Shown here: one piece after another, positions 60,314 through 64,000 of the stretch
Numbering within the stretch: the first letter of the stretch is position 1
Layout: each line of letters starts with the position of its first letter
Assembly (NCBI GenBank): GCA_000719025.1
Contig: JODP01000003.1
Coordinates: 372,001-436,000 of the forward strand
Direction: 5' to 3'
DNA length: 64,000 nt
DNA from: Kineosporia aurantiaca JCM 3230
GTDB taxonomy: Bacteria > Actinomycetota > Actinomycetes > Actinomycetales > Kineosporiaceae
Notes under the pieces: model-generated
Database searches by the model: none
What the model was told of the DNA's origin: nothing
Seen by the model: only the letters and a program-made list of their open reading frames with translations
Position numbers and translations under genes: made by a program

Positions 60314-61128
60314 CGCTGGCCGAAACCGATTTCACGTTCGTCACCGGGATGATCCGGCAGCGCAGCTCGATCGATCTGCAGCCCGGCAAGGAGTACCTGG
60401 TCGAGTCCCGGCTGGCCCCGGTGGCCCGGAAGTTCGGGGACAAGGACGTCGCGGCGCTGGTGCTGCGCCTGCGGCGCAACGACCGGGAGGCCTGCGAGGC
60501 GGTGGTCGACGCGCTGACCACGAACGAGACCTCGTGGTTCCGCGACGCCCACCCGTTCGAGGCGTTCACCGGCCTGATGCTGCCCGAGGTCAAGCGCACC
60601 GGCGGACCGACCGTGAACATCTGGTCGGCGGCCTCCTCCAGCGGGCAGGAGGCCTATTCGCTGGCCCTGCTGCTGATCGACTGGCTGCCGATGAACCCGG
60701 GCCGGACCGCGATGATCCACGGCACCGACATCTCCCCGACGATGGTCGCCCGGGCCACCGCCGGCAAGTACTCACAACTGGAGATCAATCGCGGTCTTCC
60801 GGTCAAGTACCTGGTCCGGTGCTTCGATCAGGTAGGCCGGGACTGGATCGTCAAGCCGGAGATCCGGGCCCTGACCAGTTTTCGCCAGGGCAACCTGGCC
60901 CAGCCCCCGGTCGGCCTGCCGCAGATGGACATCGTGTTCCTGCGCAACGTGCTGATCTACTTCGATCTGCCCACCAAGCGCCAGGTCCTGGCGAACGTGC
61001 GCAAGGTGCTGCGGCCCGGGGGATTTCTCGTCCTCGGGGGGGCCGAGAGCACCCTCAGCCTGGACGAGAACTTCGCCCGGGTGGAAACCGACAAGGTAGT
61101 GATCTTCCGCAACGGAGGAGGGACATGA
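60310..61128 (+). CDS. cheR: Chemotaxis methyltransferase CheR
   Basis: A 272-residue CheR with an N-terminal helical domain (~1-80) and the SAM-binding fold with WSAASSSGQEAYSLALLL (~98-115) and DIVFLRNVLIYFD (~210-222). It methylates receptor glutamates using S-adenosylmethionine. There is no pentapeptide-binding insertion that I can see. It overlaps cheB and the cheX-like gene by 4 bp each. Confidence 0.95.
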   Translation: MTLAETDFTFVTGMIRQRSSIDLQPGKEYLVESRLAPVARKFGDKDVAALVLRLRRNDREACEAVVDALTTNETSWFRDAHPFEAFTGLMLPEVKRTGGPTVNIWSAASSSGQEAYSLALLLIDWLPMNPGRTAMIHGTDISPTMVARATAGKYSQLEINRGLPVKYLVRCFDQVGRDWIVKPEIRALTSFRQGNLAQPPVGLPQMDIVFLRNVLIYFDLPTKRQVLANVRKVLRPGGFLVLGGAESTLSLDENFARVETDKVVIFRNGGGT

Positions 61129-61652
61129 GCGTCTTCACGGATCTGGACGACGAAATACGCGAGGAACTCGGGGTGATCCTCACCGACGTGTTCGCCTCCG
61201 TGCTCAGGGAAGAGGCGATCGTCACCAACAACCAGCTGCCGGTCGGCCCGGTGGTGATGTCCCGTCTGGCCGTGCACGACCTGGCCGCGGACGAGGTGGC
61301 CGTCGTCGAGGTCCGGGTCGGCGTCGGGCTGGCCCGGGTGATGGCGGCCCGGATGATGTCGGTCAGCTCACCGGGTCCCGAGGACCTGGTCGACTCGATC
61401 GCGGAGATCAGCAACATCGCCGGTGGCAACGTGAAGACGCTGCTGTGCCACCAGGCCCGGCTCTCCCTGCCGGCCGCCCGGATCCTCGACGACGAACAGT
61501 TCGCCGAGGCCGAGCCGGCCGACGGCAGCACCTACGTCCGCGCCATCGTGCTCGGGCATGTGGTGCAGCTCGCTCTACACCCACACGCCCCGGCAGCCGA
61601 TCTGTTATGGCCGCCGGAAACTTCTGACGCAACCTTGGAGCCGACCTCATGA
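61125..61652 (+). CDS. cheX: CheX-type CheY phosphatase
   Basis: A 175-residue protein begun at ATG 61125 in a 4-bp overlap with cheR; the longer frame is a shadow of cheR. DSIAEISNIAGGNVK (~88-102) matches the phosphatase signature D/S-x3-E-x2-N of the CheC/CheX/FliY family. It would dephosphorylate CheY-P and reset the signal; no cheZ is present. Its C-terminal ~45 residues are variable. It overlaps the second receiver gene by 4 bp. Confidence 0.85.
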   Translation: MSVFTDLDDEIREELGVILTDVFASVLREEAIVTNNQLPVGPVVMSRLAVHDLAADEVAVVEVRVGVGLARVMAARMMSVSSPGPEDLVDSIAEISNIAGGNVKTLLCHQARLSLPAARILDDEQFAEAEPADGSTYVRAIVLGHVVQLALHPHAPAADLLWPPETSDATLEPTS

Positions 61653-62011
61653 AGATCCTGGTCACCGACGACAGCGCGGTCATGCGGAAGATCGTCATCC
61701 GTACCATCCGCCAGGCCGGTCTCGGCAAGCACGAGATCATCGAGGCCGAGAACGGCCGGGAGGGCCTGGCCCAGGTCCAGGCCGAGAGCCCGGGCCTGAT
61801 CCTGTCGGACTGGAACATGCCGGAGATGACCGGCATCGAATTCCTCAAGGCCCTCCGGGCGAGCGGCAGCACGACGCCGTTCTGCTTCGTCACCTCGGAG
61901 GGTTCGGAGGAGATGGTGGAGCTGGCCTCGGCCAACGGGGCCATCGGCGTGATCGTGAAGCCGTTCACCGCCGAACAATTCATGGACACACTCGGAACGG
62001 TGGTTTCCTGA
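61649..62011 (+). CDS. cheY: CheY-type response regulator (second copy)
   Basis: A 120-residue receiver with acidic pocket D7/D8, D54 in LSDWNMPEMTG, and K in VKPFTAEQF. It is closer to motor-binding CheY than the first receiver because NMPEMTG and the following helix match enterobacterial CheY well. It is coupled to the cheX-like gene by a 4-bp overlap, which fits a phosphatase-substrate pair. Confidence 0.88.
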   Translation: MKILVTDDSAVMRKIVIRTIRQAGLGKHEIIEAENGREGLAQVQAESPGLILSDWNMPEMTGIEFLKALRASGSTTPFCFVTSEGSEEMVELASANGAIGVIVKPFTAEQFMDTLGTVVS

Positions 62012-62013
62012 AG

Positions 62014-62502
62014 ATGAGCGTTCAGACCGAGCAGTCGCCGATGCCGAGCCGGCACTCGGTGCGCAACACGATCGAGGGCCTGATCGGCCGCGACGTGGAC
62101 CTTTCGGACGGCGTCCCGCCGCCGGCCAAGTCGACCAACGTGGTCGCGGTGTACGTCACCGACCAGCTGAAGACGACCGCGCTGGCGGTTATCGACCTGG
62201 AGTGCGCGGCCCGGATCGGCGGGGCCCTGGGAATGATCCCGCGCGGCGTCGTCGACGAGGCGATCAAGGCCCGGGAGTTCCCGAAGGACCTGGAGGAGAA
62301 CTGCTACGAGGTGCTCAACGTGATGGCCTCGGTGTTCAACCTGCCGAACGCCCCGCACGTGCGCCTCTACGAGATGTACTCGCCGAACTCCGCCATCCCG
62401 GCCGACGTCGCCCAGCTGGCGGCCACCGTCGGCAACCGGATGGACGTCAAGCTGAGCATCTCCGGGTACGGGGACGGATCGCTCGCGATCGTGATCAAGT
62501 AA
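62014..62502 (+). CDS. CheC/CheX-like chemotaxis-associated protein
   Basis: A 162-residue protein begun at ATG 62014, 2 bp after the second receiver gene. No family is certain. The middle part, LEENCYEVLNVMASVFN (~90-106), resembles the phosphatase helix of CheC/CheX but the first acidic/serine position of D/S-x3-E-x2-N is Glu, giving E-x3-E-x2-N. The N-terminal part (TALAVIDLECAARIGGALGM) fits the first strand and helix of that fold. Either a divergent phosphatase or a scaffold; its place in the operon makes a chemotaxis role likely. Confidence 0.7.
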   Translation: MSVQTEQSPMPSRHSVRNTIEGLIGRDVDLSDGVPPPAKSTNVVAVYVTDQLKTTALAVIDLECAARIGGALGMIPRGVVDEAIKAREFPKDLEENCYEVLNVMASVFNLPNAPHVRLYEMYSPNSAIPADVAQLAATVGNRMDVKLSISGYGDGSLAIVIK

Positions 62503-62525
62503 CCACCGGCAGGGACGGAAAGACG

Positions 62526-63800
62526 ATGGCTGATGTGCCGGCACCCACGGAGAACCTGCGGGTGCCGGCGCAGACGCGCGTCCCGGCCGACGCGGTGCGG
62601 GACGTAAGAGTGGGCCGACAGGGACTTTACGACGCCCGGCGGTCGCTGATGGCGTACGAGGTGCTGTTCCACTCGGGTTCCACCGGGGCCAAGCACCCCG
62701 GGGACCGGGCCACCTCCCAGGTCATCGCGACCACGTTCGGCACCTTCGGGGTGGACCGGATCGCCGGTTCGCGGCCGGTCTTCATCGGTTTCACCCGGGC
62801 CTTCCTGACCGGGATCATCCCGATCCCGGTGGAGCCGGCCGGGGTGGTGGTGGAGATCCCGGCGACCATGATGGTGGACGCGGAGCTGCTGGCCGGGGTG
62901 GAGCAGTTGCGGGAGGACGGGTACCGGATCGCGCTGTGCGAGTACGGCGGTCAGCCCGAGGCCTCGGTCCTGCTCGACCTCGTCGACTACGTGAAGATCG
63001 AGGTCCCCGCGCACAACGGTTTCCAGCTCGCCGAACTGGCCGCCCGGGTGACCGAGCGCGGCCGGGAACTGATCGCCTCGGGAATCGACGACGAGGCGAC
63101 GCTGGCCCGGGCGGTCGAGCTCGGCTTCGCGCTGTTCCAGGGTTCCTGGCTGGAGAAGCCGACCGTGCTGCAGCGGCGCACCCTGTCGCCGACCCAGCTG
63201 GTCTGCGTGCGGCTGCTCGGCGACCTGGCCGATCCGGACCTGGACATCATCCGGCTGGAACCGGCCATCGGCAGCGACCCGGGTCTGGCCCTGCGGTTGC
63301 TGCGGACCGCCAACTCGGCCGCCTCCGGCGCCTCCCGGCAGATCGCCTCGCTGCGCCAGGCCCTGGTCATCATCGGGCCGCGCCGGCTGCGCTCCTGGAT
63401 CGTGCTGATCCTGCTCGAGGGCCCGTCCACCGCGTCCCCGGCCGACGGCCTCTGGAAGGTGCTGGCCCGGGCCTGTGCCTGCCGGGTGCTGGCTCCGGCG
63501 GCGCTCGCCGACCTGGCCTTCACGGTGGGCCTGCTGTCCGGCGCCGCCGACGTGCTCGGCGCTTCCCCGCAGACCGTCGCGGAAGCCGCCGGCGTCACGA
63601 AAGAAGTCAAGGACGCCCTGGTCAGCGGGCTGGGTGGGGCCGGGACGGCGCTGTCCGCGGTCCTCGCCCACGAACTTGACGACGACGCCGGGGTGCTCGC
63701 CTCCGGCCTGGCCCCCTACGACGTCTCGCACGCCTACCTGGAATCGCTGAGCGAATCCCTGCGGCTGGTCGAGGAAATCACCGGGGTTGCCGGGGACTGA
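62526..63800 (+). CDS. EAL-HDOD (YuxH-like) signalling protein
   Basis: A 424-residue protein. The N-terminal ~220 residues are a degenerate EAL domain: RRSLMAYEVLFHSG at the EAL-type motif site reads YEV, so phosphodiesterase activity is unlikely. The C-terminal ~200 residues are an HDOD domain (LLRTANSAASGASRQIASLRQALVIIGPRRLRSW). YuxH-type EAL-HDOD proteins are regulators near motility and c-di-GMP genes. ATG 62526 has GGGACGGAAAG upstream. It is the last gene of the chemotaxis operon, 23 bp after the CheC-like gene. Confidence 0.88.
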   Translation: MADVPAPTENLRVPAQTRVPADAVRDVRVGRQGLYDARRSLMAYEVLFHSGSTGAKHPGDRATSQVIATTFGTFGVDRIAGSRPVFIGFTRAFLTGIIPIPVEPAGVVVEIPATMMVDAELLAGVEQLREDGYRIALCEYGGQPEASVLLDLVDYVKIEVPAHNGFQLAELAARVTERGRELIASGIDDEATLARAVELGFALFQGSWLEKPTVLQRRTLSPTQLVCVRLLGDLADPDLDIIRLEPAIGSDPGLALRLLRTANSAASGASRQIASLRQALVIIGPRRLRSWIVLILLEGPSTASPADGLWKVLARACACRVLAPAALADLAFTVGLLSGAADVLGASPQTVAEAAGVTKEVKDALVSGLGGAGTALSAVLAHELDDDAGVLASGLAPYDVSHAYLESLSESLRLVEEITGVAGD

Positions 63801-63807
63801 CGGGCGA

Positions 63808-64000
63808 TCAGGCGGGGACGTCGGCGGTCGTCGGGGTTTCCAGGAGCGCGGTGAACTGCTCCGGGCTCAGCTCGATCTGCGCAGCCGCCACGTTCTCCTC
63901 CAAGTGCGCGGTCGACGCGGTGCCGGGGATCGGCGCGATCACGTCCGAGCGAGCCAGCAGCCAGGCCAGCGAGACCTGGGCCGGGCTCGCCCCGAGGGTC
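63808..64000 (-). CDS. Aldo/keto reductase, C-terminal part
   Basis: The last 63 residues of a frame that continues beyond the window, ending at the TGA complementary to 63808-63810. SPAQVSLAWLLAR, IAPIPGTASTAHLEENV and IELSPEQFTALLE are the usual C-terminal motifs of aldo/keto reductases, which bind NADPH. The gene is convergent with the EAL-HDOD gene, with 7 bp between the two stops. Confidence 0.88.
   Translation of the reverse strand, partial: TLGASPAQVSLAWLLARSDVIAPIPGTASTAHLEENVAAAQIELSPEQFTALLETPTTADVPA

Overview
The window is 64 kb of very GC-rich DNA. Codon third positions are strongly G/C, start codons are often GTG, and many gene junctions overlap by 4 bp. The gene content points to a soil actinobacterium: a DHA2 exporter/TetR pair, an iron box of the IdeR/DmdR type, a CopD-CtaG fusion, secreted chitinase and beta-1,3-glucanase, and a complete chemotaxis operon. 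A motile member of Kineosporiaceae or a similar group fits. That placement is inference from gene content only.

Layout. 1-6007: end of a disordered membrane protein, then a MoxR/DUF58/transglutaminase operon. 5965-10380: a MurF-like ligase with a cysteine-rich tail, an MBL-fold hydrolase, and a YCII/DGPF protein followed by its ECF sigma factor. 10394-12500: TetR regulator and divergent DHA2 exporter around an inverted-repeat operator; both genes look leaderless. 12455-18683: a siderophore locus. A FhuF-like [2Fe-2S] protein faces a four-gene operon (ATP-grasp, two IucA/IucC synthetases, YbaK-type deacylase) across a 19-bp iron box. 18685-23490: membrane and transport genes, including a 30-residue ORF with its own terminator. 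23697-28610: nitrilase-family amidase, CopD-CtaG fusion, S9 peptidase. 28793-37610: mixed metabolism (cupin/AraC pair, PAP2 enzyme, aldehyde dehydrogenase, GlsB-like protein, FadE-type acyl-CoA dehydrogenase with a palindromic operator). 37656-42906: a large DUF4011 SF1 helicase, then a TPR-GGDEF diguanylate cyclase behind a promoter resembling those read by motility/sporulation sigma factors. 42981-44238: a short islet bounded by tRNA-Gly(CCC) and a 42-bp copy of its 3' end, carrying a DUF433/PIN-like toxin-antitoxin pair. 44367-46028: dcd and a conserved hypothetical. 46220-54202: secreted proteins (GH18 chitinase, GH64 glucanase, a 1071-residue surface protein, a matrixin-like protease). 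54226-54371: an array of seven 22-bp repeats. 54384-55766: acyl-CoA dehydrogenase. 55865-63800: chemotaxis operon cheA-cheW-cheY-cheB-cheR-cheX-cheY-(CheC-like)-EAL/HDOD. The window ends inside an aldo/keto reductase.

How the genes work together. The iron box between the FhuF-like gene and the NIS operon should couple siderophore synthesis and iron release to iron status. The cyclase and the chemotaxis operon both carry -35/-10 elements of the FliA/WhiG type, which would tie c-di-GMP synthesis and taxis to the same developmental sigma factor. The chitinase, glucanase and protease suggest a saprophyte or predator of fungal material. The most unusual items are the tRNA-bounded islet, the exact 22-bp repeat array, the siderophore operon with a deacylase and a divergent NIS paralogue, the extra CheC-like protein, and a structured 600-bp leader before the surface protein.
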